From Acidobacteriaceae bacterium (GTDB lineage: Bacteria; Acidobacteriota; Terriglobia; Bryobacterales; Bryobacteraceae): 64,000 nucleotides of DNA. The notes beneath the pieces are model-generated. The model had not been told where the DNA came from and ran no database searches. It was given only the letters and a program-made list of their open reading frames with translations. The position numbers were made by a program, and so were the translations under genes. How positions within the stretch are numbered: the first letter of the stretch is position 1; each line of letters begins with the position of its first letter. Below, piece after piece: positions 8,611 through 17,351 of the stretch. The DNA is taken from positions 124,001-188,000 of the forward strand of contig JAFAYI010000024.1 in the NCBI GenBank assembly GCA_019240475.1, in the 5' to 3' direction.

Positions 8611-10665
8611 ATGCGATACGGTCGATTCGTTTGCTCTCTCTTGACTGCCTCCGTGGGCGTGCTTTCCTTTGCGCAAACGCCGGGTAAGCGCCCGCTGAAG
8701 GTGGACGATCTCGACCGCCTCGCCGAAGTGGCGGACCCTCAGGTCTCGGCGGACGGCAAGTGGGTCGCCTACACAGTGACGACCGTCGACCGCGAGGACG
8801 ACAAGAATGTCACCAATCTCTGGATGGTGAGCTGGGATGGGACGGAGAATATCCGGCTCACATACGGAACCGAATCTGAGAGTTCGCCGCGTTGGAGTCC
8901 CGACGGAAAGTATCTGGCCTTTGTATCGTCTCGGCCCGGCAAAGCCAAAGGCTCGCAGATATGGCTGCTCGACCGGCGCGGCGGCGAAGCGCGCCAACTC
9001 ACTCATCTGAAGGATTTCAGCATCTCGCAGTACGAGTGGTCGCCCGATTCTTCGAAACTGCTGCTCACCCTCCGCAAAAAGGACGAGCCGGAAGAGGAGG
9101 CGAAGAAAGGCGCGGACGCGAAGGACAAACCTCCGAAGCCGGTCATCATCGATCGATATCACTTCAAAGAGGATGTGGAAGGATACTTGGACGCCCACGC
9201 CCACAACCACCTTTACCTGTTCGATATCGCGACGGAGAAACTGGATGCGCTGACGCCCGATCAGCCGTTCGATGAAGGCAACGCAAAGTGGTCGCCGGAT
9301 GGTACAAAGATCGCCTTTGTGAGTAACCGCGACAAGGACCCGGACCGCAGCGATAACACCGATGTTTACGTGATGGATGCGCGTCCAGGCGGCCCGCTGC
9401 ATAGATTGACCACCTACGCTGGCCAGGATTCCGGGCCGTTGGCATGGAGCCCGGACAGCGGCTCGATTGCCTATCTGCAAGGCAGTCAGAGCAAGTATAC
9501 GGCCTACAATATGGACCGGCTGGCGCTCGTTCCCGCGAGCGGTGGAGCGCCTCGCATACTCACGCGAGATCTGGATCGCGGGGTATCGTTCCCGATCTTC
9601 AATGCGGATGGCAAGTCGCTGCTGTTTGTTGTGGCGGACGATAGATCGGAATATCCGGCGCGAATTGCGGCAGCGGGCGGACCAGTCGAAAAGCTCGCGG
9701 GTACGCCGATCGTGGTGGAAGCGCTCGATTCCAAAGCAGGTCACGCCGCGATTCTGTGCGCGACCGACAATGCGCCGGCCGAGGTTTGCGCGCTCGACGG
9801 CGGCGTCAGAAAGCTAACTGCTCACAACCAGGAGCTGCTCGCGCAACTGCAACTCGGCGCGGTGGAAGATATCGCCTTCAAAAGTCACGACGGAACGGAA
9901 GTTCACGGGCTGATTACCGAGCCGCCATCCTTCGAGCCGGGCAAGAAATACCCGGCGCTCTTGCGGATTCACGGCGGCCCGAATGGGCAGGACGGACACG
10001 CCTTCAGCTTTCAGCATCAACTCCTCGCGGCCAACGGCTACATTGTCGTTTCCATCAATTACCGCGGGAGCGCCGGTCGCGGCGAGAAATACGGGCAGAG
10101 CATTTTCGCCGATTGGGGCAACAAGGAAGTGGCCGACTTACTCGCCGGAGTAGATCACGTCGTGAACATGGGAATCGCCGATCCCGATCGCCTGGGCATC
10201 GGCGGCTGGAGCTATGGAGGAATTCTCACCGACTACACAATTGCCTCCGATCAAAGATTCAAAGCGGCCATCAGCGGCGCGGGCAGCGCCAACCAGATAT
10301 CGATGTATGGCGTGGATGAATACGTCTTTCAATACGACAACGAGATCGGTCCGCCATGGCGCAATCCGCAAGGCTGGATGAAAGTTTCGTATCCGTTCTT
10401 CAAAGCAGACCGCATCCATACGCCGACGCTCTTCATGGGCGGCGATAAGGATTTCAATGTTCCGCTGATTGGCGGCGAACAGATGTACCAGGCGCTCCAG
10501 ACCCTGGGAGTACCGACCGAATTAGTCATCTACCCGGGCGAATATCACGAATTCACGCGCCCCAGTTTCTTGCGAGACCGGCTGGAACGCTATCTCGCCT
10601 GGTACGCAAAGTATCTGAAGCCCCCCGAAGGCGGCGCGCGGAACACGGCGGAAACCGCGCAATAG
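8611..10665 (+). CDS. S9-family prolyl oligopeptidase-like serine peptidase, exported
   Basis: A 684-residue peptidase with a short signal peptide, a WD40-like seven-bladed propeller (about residues 25-400, repeated W-S-P-D-G-x-K blocks) and a C-terminal alpha/beta-hydrolase. The catalytic residues are visible: Ser534 in G-G-W-S-Y-G-G, Asp614 in G-G-D-K-D-F-N-V-P and His646 in G-E-Y-H-E-F. This arrangement fits acylaminoacyl-peptidase or dipeptidyl-peptidase IV-like enzymes that cut short peptides. A GTG at 8593 is in frame, but it lies inside a hairpin and adds residues ahead of a good signal peptide, so I use the ATG at 8611. No Shine-Dalgarno sequence is visible. A charged lysine/glutamate-rich insertion lies near residue 165. 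Confidence 0.93.
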   Translation: MRYGRFVCSLLTASVGVLSFAQTPGKRPLKVDDLDRLAEVADPQVSADGKWVAYTVTTVDREDDKNVTNLWMVSWDGTENIRLTYGTESESSPRWSPDGKYLAFVSSRPGKAKGSQIWLLDRRGGEARQLTHLKDFSISQYEWSPDSSKLLLTLRKKDEPEEEAKKGADAKDKPPKPVIIDRYHFKEDVEGYLDAHAHNHLYLFDIATEKLDALTPDQPFDEGNAKWSPDGTKIAFVSNRDKDPDRSDNTDVYVMDARPGGPLHRLTTYAGQDSGPLAWSPDSGSIAYLQGSQSKYTAYNMDRLALVPASGGAPRILTRDLDRGVSFPIFNADGKSLLFVVADDRSEYPARIAAAGGPVEKLAGTPIVVEALDSKAGHAAILCATDNAPAEVCALDGGVRKLTAHNQELLAQLQLGAVEDIAFKSHDGTEVHGLITEPPSFEPGKKYPALLRIHGGPNGQDGHAFSFQHQLLAANGYIVVSINYRGSAGRGEKYGQSIFADWGNKEVADLLAGVDHVVNMGIADPDRLGIGGWSYGGILTDYTIASDQRFKAAISGAGSANQISMYGVDEYVFQYDNEIGPPWRNPQGWMKVSYPFFKADRIHTPTLFMGGDKDFNVPLIGGEQMYQALQTLGVPTELVIYPGEYHEFTRPSFLRDRLERYLAWYAKYLKPPEGGARNTAETAQ

Positions 10666-10673
10666 AAGCACCC

Positions 10674-12155
10674 TCAGCTTTGCATGACCGGCGTATCGCT
10701 GGGCGTGCGTACCGGGCCGGCGGGCAGCGTGATTTCGAAGCGCGAACCCTTGCCCACTTCGCTCTCGACGCGTATATCTCCGCCGTGCGCCTTGACAATC
10801 GCGGCAACGAAGCTGAGGCCGAGACCCAGGCCTTTCTCCGGGTTAGGATCGGGCACCCGATAAAAGCGATTGAATATGTGCGGCAGATGGTCTTTCGGTA
10901 TGCCTACGCCGGAATCTTCGACGATCAACCGCGCGTTCGCGCCCGCTTGCTCGACAGTGGCGCGAATCCACCCGCCGGCGGGCGTGTACTTGATGGCGTT
11001 CGATAGAAGATTCGTTACCACGCGCTCGATTTGCGTGCGGTCCGCCTCGCAAAGCACCGGGCCTTCGTGCGTTTCCATCAGCTTCACATCGTCGGCTTCG
11101 GCTGGAATCTGGAACTGATCCACGAGGTCTTGTAAAATCTCCCCCAAATCGAGCACGCTCTTGTTCATCGGAATCTGGCCCGATTCCGATTGCGAAAGCA
11201 GTAGCAATGCGCGCACCAGGTTGGCCAGCCGCTCGACATCCTGCAGCGCATTTTCAATCGCCTCTTGCAATTGCTCCTTGCGCGTCGCGGTGAAGAGCGC
11301 AACTTCAAGCTGGCCCTGAATCGCGGTTAAAGGAGTACGCAGCTCATGCGAAACATCGGTCGAGAATCGCCGTATCTGCTCGAACGATTGCTGCAGCCGC
11401 CCGCTCATCTGGTTAAACGAATCGATGAGCCGGTCCAGTTCGTCGTTCGCGCCGCGCTTCGGAATCTGAAGGCCCAGATTGGAGCCCGTAATAGCCTGAG
11501 CGGCCTTTTCGACCGATTGCAATCCCGCCAAACCCGCGCCCACCGAATACCAGCTCACCAGAGCGCACGCAAGCAATGTCAGCGGCAAAAAGATGAAAAA
11601 ATTGCGCCGGAATCGGCGCAGGATCAATTCATCGCCCGCGAGGCTCCGGCCTTCCGCGAAGTACCACTTGCGATCGTGTTCGGGATCCACCGAAATGCCG
11701 CTGATGATCTGATACGGAATCTTGTCTTTGCTAACGATGGTCTTTACTATCGGCTCTTTGGCCCGGTCGATTTCCGCCAGCTCCGCGAGGATGGTCTTGC
11801 GGTCGTATAAATCCTTGAGCGCCGGGTCGGAAGAACCCAGGTGAATGCGGCCCTGGTCGTCGGCTACAACGAAGACAATCTGCAGGCGCGATACTTCGGC
11901 AACCGCTTCGGAATCGGCCGGGTCCATAAACCAGATCGGGTCGCCGTCTTCAAACCGAATCCATCCCTTCAGAGCGGAAAGCTGTTCGTGCAGCGTCTGC
12001 TCGCTCTGGCTCTCGAGCACGGTTTGCAGGTTCTGGATTCCTACCGCGCCCACTACTCCCAGCACGGCCGTAAGCAGCACAAGAAACGTGCTTGCAAGGC
12101 GAAAGCGCAGAGTGCGGAAGAGCGGCCTGATATCGCGCAGCCTCTTCCACGGCAT
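10674..12155 (-). CDS. Membrane sensor histidine kinase (HAMP, HisKA, HATPase)
   Basis: A 493-residue transmembrane kinase. Two membrane segments (about 20-40 and 185-205) bracket a 145-residue periplasmic sensor region. Then come a HAMP linker and the H-box F-S-T-D-V-S-H-E-L-R-T-P-L with phospho-acceptor His270. The ATP-binding domain shows N-L-L-S-N-A-I-K-Y (N-box), D-S-G-V-G-I-P (G1), F-x-R-F-Y-R (F-box) and G-L-G-L-G-L-S (G2). It should phosphorylate the response regulator encoded 8 bases upstream in the same transcript. The domain layout resembles copper/silver CusS or heavy-metal sensor kinases, but the ligand is not readable from the sensor region and no efflux genes are adjacent. Confidence 0.93.
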   Translation of the reverse strand: MPWKRLRDIRPLFRTLRFRLASTFLVLLTAVLGVVGAVGIQNLQTVLESQSEQTLHEQLSALKGWIRFEDGDPIWFMDPADSEAVAEVSRLQIVFVVADDQGRIHLGSSDPALKDLYDRKTILAELAEIDRAKEPIVKTIVSKDKIPYQIISGISVDPEHDRKWYFAEGRSLAGDELILRRFRRNFFIFLPLTLLACALVSWYSVGAGLAGLQSVEKAAQAITGSNLGLQIPKRGANDELDRLIDSFNQMSGRLQQSFEQIRRFSTDVSHELRTPLTAIQGQLEVALFTATRKEQLQEAIENALQDVERLANLVRALLLLSQSESGQIPMNKSVLDLGEILQDLVDQFQIPAEADDVKLMETHEGPVLCEADRTQIERVVTNLLSNAIKYTPAGGWIRATVEQAGANARLIVEDSGVGIPKDHLPHIFNRFYRVPDPNPEKGLGLGLSFVAAIVKAHGGDIRVESEVGKGSRFEITLPAGPVRTPSDTPVMQS

Positions 12156-12163
12156 AAGAATTC

Positions 12164-12871
12164 TCAGGCGATGACTTGCTCGGCCCCGGCGGATTGCGCG
12201 GTTTCTGGCGCATCCAGCATGTAACCGATGCCGCGCACCGTATGAATCATCTTGATCGGAAAACGGTCGTCGATTTTGCTGCGCAGGTGCCGGATATAGA
12301 CGTCAACGATGTTAGTCAGGCCGTCGTAATCCATGTCCCAGACATGCTCGACGATCATGGTGCGGCTCAGCGGCCGGCCACGATTCCTCATCATGTATTC
12401 GAGGATGCTGAATTCCTTCGGCGCCAGTTCGATGTTTTCGCTGTTGCGCGTCACCTTGCGGCGGATGCAATCGAGAGAGAGATCGGCCACCTGCAATTTT
12501 TCGGGCGTAGGCTGTCCGCGGCGCAACAAAACCCGCGCCCGAGCCAGCAGTTCCACGAAGGCAAACGGCTTCACCAGGTAGTCGTCCGCGCCTTGCTCCA
12601 GCCCTCTGACACGATCGTCCACCGAATCGCGCGCGCTCAAAATCAATACCGGCGGGATCGTTTTCCGGTTCTTGATTTTTTGCAAAACCTGGAGGCCGTC
12701 AACGTCCGGCAACCCCAAATCGAGCACCACCAAATCGTATTCGGTAGTGTGCACCCGTTCTATCGCTTCGCCTCCCGTATGCACCACGTCAACCGCATAG
12801 CCGGCGCTTTGCAGGCCGCGCGACAGAAAATCGGCGATTCGCTTTTCATCTTCCACAACCAGTACACGCAT
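12164..12871 (-). CDS. OmpR/PhoB-family response regulator
   Basis: The 235-residue protein has a receiver domain (residues 1 to about 115) with the acidic pocket V-V-E-D-E, the phospho-acceptor Asp51 in V-L-D-L-G-L-P-D and the conserved Lys in V-K-P-F. A winged-helix DNA-binding domain follows, with L-A-P-K-E-F-S-I-L-E-Y and the C-terminal V-D-V-Y-I-R-H-L-R-S-K-I-D and T-V-R-G-I-G-Y-M-L. It is a transcription regulator controlled by the kinase gene that follows it after 8 bases. The target genes are unknown; autoregulation is common in this family. Confidence 0.95.
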   Translation of the reverse strand: MRVLVVEDEKRIADFLSRGLQSAGYAVDVVHTGGEAIERVHTTEYDLVVLDLGLPDVDGLQVLQKIKNRKTIPPVLILSARDSVDDRVRGLEQGADDYLVKPFAFVELLARARVLLRRGQPTPEKLQVADLSLDCIRRKVTRNSENIELAPKEFSILEYMMRNRGRPLSRTMIVEHVWDMDYDGLTNIVDVYIRHLRSKIDDRFPIKMIHTVRGIGYMLDAPETAQSAGAEQVIA

Positions 12872-12944
12872 GACTTGTTTTACGTTCGCTGCCTAAAAGT
12901 CTAACTAAATCCACGCGCGGCTGCTTGGCGGAAGACCGAATAAC

Positions 12945-14033
12945 TCAATCGCCGGATGCCCGCCGCGGCTCCGGCAAGGGCCGCGTCCCAAAGAACGAGC
13001 CGATAGATTTTCCGCGCGTCCGCAGCACCGATAAAACGGTCATCAGAGCGAGAAGCGCCACGGTGAATGTTATAACCTGCCCGACCGTGAGCGCCTCTTT
13101 CCAGATGCCCAACCACCGCCCGTACACGATTTCGATGTGGACCCAGTAGACCAGCAGCGACGTCGTGCCAAGCTGTCGGAACAAGCTCCAGCGCTGGGTT
13201 CCTCCCGCATTCACCCAAAGATAGGCGAGGCCGAGCAGCCCGAGCACCACCGCCAGCTTCATCATGATCATGGCCGGGCTGTTCAACCAGAATTCGCTCT
13301 TGGGATACACGGAATAACCGATGTTGGACAGGGCATGCGATACCGCGCCAAGGCCCACCCCGATAGCAAGCATCCAGAGCATCGTCCGCCCCAGGTCTTC
13401 GCGCTTGACGACCCGCAACGCGCTGCCCGCCGCCATCCCGAACGCAAGAAAACAAGCCCACGGAAAGAATCCAAAATAGTTATAGCTCGGAAAAAAGTAG
13501 GCTCGAATAATCCAGGGAACGCCTCCCGGATCGATCATGCTCACCAGCGGCGAGAGTGTCGCGATTACCAGTCCAAGCACCGTGCACAGCCGGATGCGCT
13601 CTTGCGTGCTGAAGACAGCCATGGGAACGAAAACCAGCATCGCCATGCCCATGCAATTCAGTATGTCCACGCGCAGCAACTCGCCCGCCGGACTTGTCGG
13701 ATATCCGAAAACGTAGAGTTGAATTCGGAAAAGGAAAGCGATGAGAAACAGATAGCGCGACCGCTTCAAAGCGCCCAGCATCCGTTTCCAGGCGCTCGAC
13801 GTTCGCTTTTCCTCGCGATCCATCATGAAGGCGAACGTGATGCCGGTGAGGAATAGAAAGATCGCCGGCGGCAACCCTCCCAGGAACTGGGAGAACATAA
13901 AAGGACCTTGCGCGCGCAGGTTGGTCCGAGTAAAGGAATCGAAAACGTGGCCCTGCAGCATGATGACTGCCGCGAAGCCGCGCGTCCAATCTATGAACGC
14001 CAGCCGCCCCGAATCTTTTTTCTGCTCAACCAT
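12945..14033 (-). CDS. Multi-pass membrane acyltransferase (heparan-alpha-glucosaminide N-acetyltransferase-like, DUF1624)
   Basis: The product (362 residues from the ATG at 14033) has about ten hydrophobic helices. It begins with R-L-A-F-I-D-W-T-R-G-F-A-A-V-I-M-L-Q-G-H, the signature start of the HGSNAT/DUF1624 and related acyltransferase families, in which D-W-x-R-G and the following His take part in transfer of an acyl group to a sugar across the membrane. F-L-F-L-T-G and W-V-H-I-E-I-V-Y-G also fit. The substrate is probably an envelope glycan or lipid, which is an inference. A TTG at 14066 would add 11 residues. It follows the LolA-like gene on the same strand. Confidence 0.8.
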   Translation of the reverse strand: MVEQKKDSGRLAFIDWTRGFAAVIMLQGHVFDSFTRTNLRAQGPFMFSQFLGGLPPAIFLFLTGITFAFMMDREEKRTSSAWKRMLGALKRSRYLFLIAFLFRIQLYVFGYPTSPAGELLRVDILNCMGMAMLVFVPMAVFSTQERIRLCTVLGLVIATLSPLVSMIDPGGVPWIIRAYFFPSYNYFGFFPWACFLAFGMAAGSALRVVKREDLGRTMLWMLAIGVGLGAVSHALSNIGYSVYPKSEFWLNSPAMIMMKLAVVLGLLGLAYLWVNAGGTQRWSLFRQLGTTSLLVYWVHIEIVYGRWLGIWKEALTVGQVITFTVALLALMTVLSVLRTRGKSIGSFFGTRPLPEPRRASGD

Positions 14034-14075
14034 GACGCTAACAGGGCGTTTGTCCGCCGCAGCCAAGTTACCCGC

Positions 14076-14747
14076 CTACGAACCCTGCTTCTTCACGCCT
14101 TTGGGCAACTTGAGTTCCAAAACCCCGTGCATCGGGGGATTGATGCTCATGTTTGTATAGCTGACGATTCTATAGTTGCCGGAAGGCTCATAGAACTGTT
14201 GCTGAACCGGGAAGGCCGCGTCGTTGGGTATCCACATTTCAATCTTCGCCAAGTGCTGCTTAACCTTCTCGTCCTTAGGCACTAGCAACAGCTTCGACGT
14301 GTCGCGGCCTGCAACTTTTTCCGAGCCTTCCATCGTGATCTGGTAACTTTGCGCTAACTGCCGCCCGGAGGAACCGAACCCAAGCAATAGAAACTGGTTC
14401 AACACGTCTGTATTCTTTCCAACTTCATAGTCTTGGTATGCATGCATGTTCGGGTAGTAAATGCGGACGATGCTCCCCAAAAACGCGATCTCCCGGGCAT
14501 CTGTCTGCCCCGAAAAGTCGATGATGGCGCGTACATCGCCGGTCTTCAGCCTCTGCATCTTGAGTGTGCCGTTTTCGACCGTCGTATCGCTGAGAATAGC
14601 CGTGAAGGTCTTCATCTGCACATCGGCCGTCATGCCTCGGAACTTCGGCGCCGCGCCATCCATTCTTCCAAGCACCGCGTCCACGCTTTGAGCGCCGAGC
14701 CCGGCCGCCATCGCCAAGAGGCACGAACCAACTGTGAGGATTTTCAT
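14076..14747 (-). CDS. LolA-like outer-membrane lipoprotein-sorting protein
   Basis: The 223-residue exported protein has a signal peptide (residues 1-19, ending G-L-G-A-Q). The rest reads as a half-barrel of the LolA/LolB superfamily: V-L-x-R-M-D-x-x-A-P-x-F near the start, then alternating strands with G-x-L-K-M-Q-R and I-I-D-F-S-G and a C-terminal pattern I-V-S-Y-T-N-M-S-I-N-P-P. Proteins of this type carry lipoproteins or other lipids through the periplasm. True LolA needs LolCDE partners, which are not adjacent, so a specialised lipid-binding role is equally possible. It lies 18 bases after the small membrane protein gene in the lexA group. Confidence 0.8.
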   Translation of the reverse strand: MKILTVGSCLLAMAAGLGAQSVDAVLGRMDGAAPKFRGMTADVQMKTFTAILSDTTVENGTLKMQRLKTGDVRAIIDFSGQTDAREIAFLGSIVRIYYPNMHAYQDYEVGKNTDVLNQFLLLGFGSSGRQLAQSYQITMEGSEKVAGRDTSKLLLVPKDEKVKQHLAKIEMWIPNDAAFPVQQQFYEPSGNYRIVSYTNMSINPPMHGVLELKLPKGVKKQGS

Positions 14748-14765
14748 GATTGAGGGATGAGCAAG

Positions 14766-15161
14766 CTAGCGAGCGGTGTAGGCGATGAAACCTTTGATCT
14801 CCTGCTCCGCTTCGTCCCGGATCGGCTCGACCCGAACGACGTGCCATGCCTTGCCGGTGCGATCGCGAATGAGCCGCTCCGCCCTCGCCGGCCTTTGCGC
14901 CTCAGGCGTATCGTCCAGCAGATCGGTTGCGATAAAGACCCGATTCACGCCGCGAACAGAGGAGAGGAGCACAATGCTCGAGGCCCTAGGTTGATCGTGG
15001 AACCACTCGCGCGGGGTGGCGAAAATGAACAAAAGGATGAGTGCGACCACGATGTCGTACTGCCAGGAAGCGCGGGGAAAATCCCAGAAAATCAGCCTTT
15101 TACCGATGCCAGCCGCCGATGCGCCTTGTGCCTCCACTACTCGGATTTTAGCACCGGCCAC
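14766..15161 (-). CDS. Small membrane protein of unknown function downstream of lexA
   Basis: I do not recognise a named family. The 131-residue protein has a single strong hydrophobic helix at about residues 33-48 (W-Q-Y-D-I-V-V-A-L-I-L-L-F-I-F). A basic and acidic C-terminal domain follows that ends in an I-K-G-F-I-A-Y-T-A-R tail. It starts with GTG 3 bases after the lexA stop, so it is almost certainly co-translated with lexA. The order (lexA, this gene, LolA-like gene) suggests an envelope function placed under LexA control, but no motif gives a direct role. The soluble part may face either side of the membrane. Confidence 0.65.
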   Translation of the reverse strand: MAGAKIRVVEAQGASAAGIGKRLIFWDFPRASWQYDIVVALILLFIFATPREWFHDQPRASSIVLLSSVRGVNRVFIATDLLDDTPEAQRPARAERLIRDRTGKAWHVVRVEPIRDEAEQEIKGFIAYTAR

Positions 15162-15164
15162 GGC

Positions 15165-15791
15165 CTAATACTTGCGCATTACAGCTAATACGCGCCCTTG
15201 AATCTGCAAAGCGGTTGGGTGGACGAATATAGGCGCCATGGCGCTGTTGGCGGGCTGCAGCCGGATGCGGCCATCGGCTTCGGCGTAGTAGCGCTTCAGC
15301 GTGGCGTCGCTGCCATCTACCAGCGCGACGACGATATCCCCGTTGCGCACCGAGTCCGCCTTTTCGACCAGCACAAAGTCGCCGCTGCAGATGTGATCTT
15401 CAATCATGGAATCGCCGCGCACTTCGAGAGCGAACGTGTTCTCGTTGCCGAGGAAGTCCGAAAAGTGCAGCGCTTCCGGGTTGGCGATGGCTTCGACAGG
15501 AGCGCCGGCAGCGATGCGGCCGAGCAGCGGAATTGTCGCGTCGGCGGCTTGCGGTTTGCGCGCCCGTTCCTCGGCGAAGTACCGTTCCGCGATTTCAAGA
15601 GAGCGGCTGTGATTATAACTGCGGCGCAGGTATTGCTTGCTTTCGAGCGCCTGGATATGTTTATGAACCGTTGCAAGAGACGCCAGGTTCAGCCCCTGCG
15701 CGATCTCGTCGTAGCTGGGGCTGTATCCATGATCTTCAATGAAGCCGGACAAAAAATCCATGACTTCTTTCTGTCTGCGCGTAAGCGCCAT
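15165..15791 (-). CDS. lexA: LexA repressor
   Basis: The 208-residue protein has the standard two-domain LexA structure. An N-terminal winged helix (residues 1 to about 65, L-T-R-R-Q-K-E-V-M-D-F and Y-S-P-S-Y-D-E-I-A) binds SOS operators. The C-terminal S24 latent protease cuts itself at Ala95-Gly96 when RecA filaments form; its catalytic pair is Ser128 in G-D-S-M-I and Lys166 in A-T-L-K-R. It would repress DNA-damage genes and itself. At least one downstream gene lies 3 bases away, so an envelope-type gene group may be SOS-regulated here. No operator matching a known LexA box could be assigned by eye in the 98 bases upstream. Confidence 0.97.
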   Translation of the reverse strand: MALTRRQKEVMDFLSGFIEDHGYSPSYDEIAQGLNLASLATVHKHIQALESKQYLRRSYNHSRSLEIAERYFAEERARKPQAADATIPLLGRIAAGAPVEAIANPEALHFSDFLGNENTFALEVRGDSMIEDHICSGDFVLVEKADSVRNGDIVVALVDGSDATLKRYYAEADGRIRLQPANSAMAPIFVHPTALQIQGRVLAVMRKY

Positions 15792-15889
15792 CGCCGTTCC
15801 CCCTGGTTATAGTGTTGGCGAATAAAGAGAGAAAGTCAATAAGCAAGGTAATTATCCCTTGAGGACACGTCGCGCTCCCTTCCCTAAAG

Positions 15890-16279
15890 TTAGAGCATCT
15901 GGGGCAGCGTAATCATGATAAGCAGCACAATCATGCCGGCGGTGAACAGGCCTCGATAAAGAACTCTCAACGCGATCTCGATGGCGGCTGAATCGCGCTC
16001 CTTCTCGGCTGTGAGGCGCAAGGCAGACCGCTCAGACGCCGTTTTTAGCCATAAATACGGAAGAAGGGTCGCCAATGCAATGAGAACCACGCATGGAGTT
16101 GGGAAGGAGCGACGGGCGAGCAGTTTGTCCCAGACCTTCCAAATTGCGAGCCCGCAATCGAGCATCACCGCCCCAATGAAAACGGTGAGAAGGATGAAAC
16201 GCAGATCGCGCTGCGGCGGCCCTTTCGCAATCGTCGCCAGGGGGGTGCCTCTGCCAGTGACGAATTCGTACGGTGTCAT
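15890..16279 (-). CDS. Small multi-pass membrane protein of unknown function
   Basis: The 129-residue product has three hydrophobic stretches (roughly residues 27-47, 60-77 and 105-125) and a short charged loop rich in Glu, Arg and Lys between the second and third. No family is recognised. I start at the ATG at 16279 because an upstream extension to 16450 overlaps the preceding gene and has no hydrophobic or conserved character. It follows the 285-residue exported protein by 26 bases and is probably expressed with it; the two may form a membrane pair. Confidence 0.55.
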   Translation of the reverse strand: MTPYEFVTGRGTPLATIAKGPPQRDLRFILLTVFIGAVMLDCGLAIWKVWDKLLARRSFPTPCVVLIALATLLPYLWLKTASERSALRLTAEKERDSAAIEIALRVLYRGLFTAGMIVLLIMITLPQML

Positions 16280-16305
16280 GATCGGCTCACTCGCTCCAAT
16301 CGAAC

Positions 16306-17163
16306 TCAGCAAAACGCTACGAGAAATGCGGACGCGAAAGCGACTCCAATCCCCAGGCCAACCCCCAAAGGAGGATATGCCGCACCCTCGAGCGACAACG
16401 GGATCGCCATGATTCCAACGTACGCCATGAAGGCGTTTAAATAAAAACACCAGTCCTCACTCTCGCCTGGCGTATCGGGCGGCGGGGCACAGAGAGGCCC
16501 TACTGCTTCCCCGCCGCCTCCGCAAGCCGGACTCGGGCCGCGAAGAAGCCCGCGGCCTATAGGCGGGTACGATTTCTGCGAAGGCATTGTAGCGGAGCCA
16601 CCGAGCACAGTCGCAAAATGCGCCAACGAACACTGGTGTCCATAATTTGTGTCGGGCACACCGTACTGATCAATGGGAGGGACGCCGTAGTTCGTCCACG
16701 CGGAGTTCAGAAGCCCGCCACCGATATGGGCGTAGAAGTAGCCCCAGCCCTGCTGGAGCCCATTGCTGACCAGCGCGTTGTACAGCGGATTTATTTGAGG
16801 GTCGGGATCTGGAACCCCCTCTTGAATGTACTCAACGGCCGCCGAGTCGAAGCCCGATGTGAGCAACTGCTGGTACAGTTCACCCCACAGCTGCTGCCCG
16901 TTGTTGAGGGCGCTGGCCGAGGTCGTCCCGCTGCTATAAATATCATTGGCAAGTCCCAGGAAAGTGCTTGTAAAATTGCTTAGCGTTGACGCGCTAATAC
17001 CCGAGGTATTGAAGGAGGGAAAGCCCGAGGCGCGAACAACGGATTTACGGGAGGTTAGAACAAGGGGTGCACCGGCACCGAGCGCGAAAGCAGCCGCGGT
17101 CCCAAGGGATCTGATCAAGAACCCCCTGCGGTCCTGGCAAGGTGACGTATCGTTAATCAGCAT
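16306..17163 (-). CDS. Putative Tat-exported protein with C-terminal membrane segments
   Basis: The 285-residue product begins with C-Q-D-R-R-G-F-L-I-R-S-L-G-T, a twin-arginine-type export motif followed by a hydrophobic alanine-rich stretch. The middle (residues 45-180) is rich in Ser, Asn, Gly and Tyr. Its pattern resembles the gluconate 2-dehydrogenase small-subunit-like or DUF-type Tat proteins of acidobacteria, but I cannot name it with confidence. A low-complexity Gly/Pro segment (about residues 205-235) precedes two C-terminal hydrophobic helices that end in a cysteine. That segment is GC-rich and could be a later insertion or a frameshifted patch. Confidence 0.6.
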   Translation of the reverse strand: MLINDTSPCQDRRGFLIRSLGTAAAFALGAGAPLVLTSRKSVVRASGFPSFNTSGISASTLSNFTSTFLGLANDIYSSGTTSASALNNGQQLWGELYQQLLTSGFDSAAVEYIQEGVPDPDPQINPLYNALVSNGLQQGWGYFYAHIGGGLLNSAWTNYGVPPIDQYGVPDTNYGHQCSLAHFATVLGGSATMPSQKSYPPIGRGLLRGPSPACGGGGEAVGPLCAPPPDTPGESEDWCFYLNAFMAYVGIMAIPLSLEGAAYPPLGVGLGIGVAFASAFLVAFC

Positions 17164-17351
17164 GAATGCATCGTCGCCTACAGTCTGTAACTTGTCAAGA
17201 ACAAACTTGCATCGTTACTGAAAGAGACACGTTATCACGCCTTGTAGTCTTATAACATGCTCTACCCCACTCTTTTTCCTCTACCCCGTCAACCACTTAC
17301 AGCCAACCTCCCTCCTAACTTCGCCGCCCCACCCCGCAAACTAACTCGCGT

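Noticed and set aside
8596..9744. 382-residue frame on the - strand
   Set aside because: It is the shadow of the S9 peptidase gene; its content is Arg-rich and without motifs.
15890..16450. Longer start for the small membrane protein at 15890-16279
   Set aside because: The extra 57 residues overlap the upstream gene and show no conserved or membrane character.
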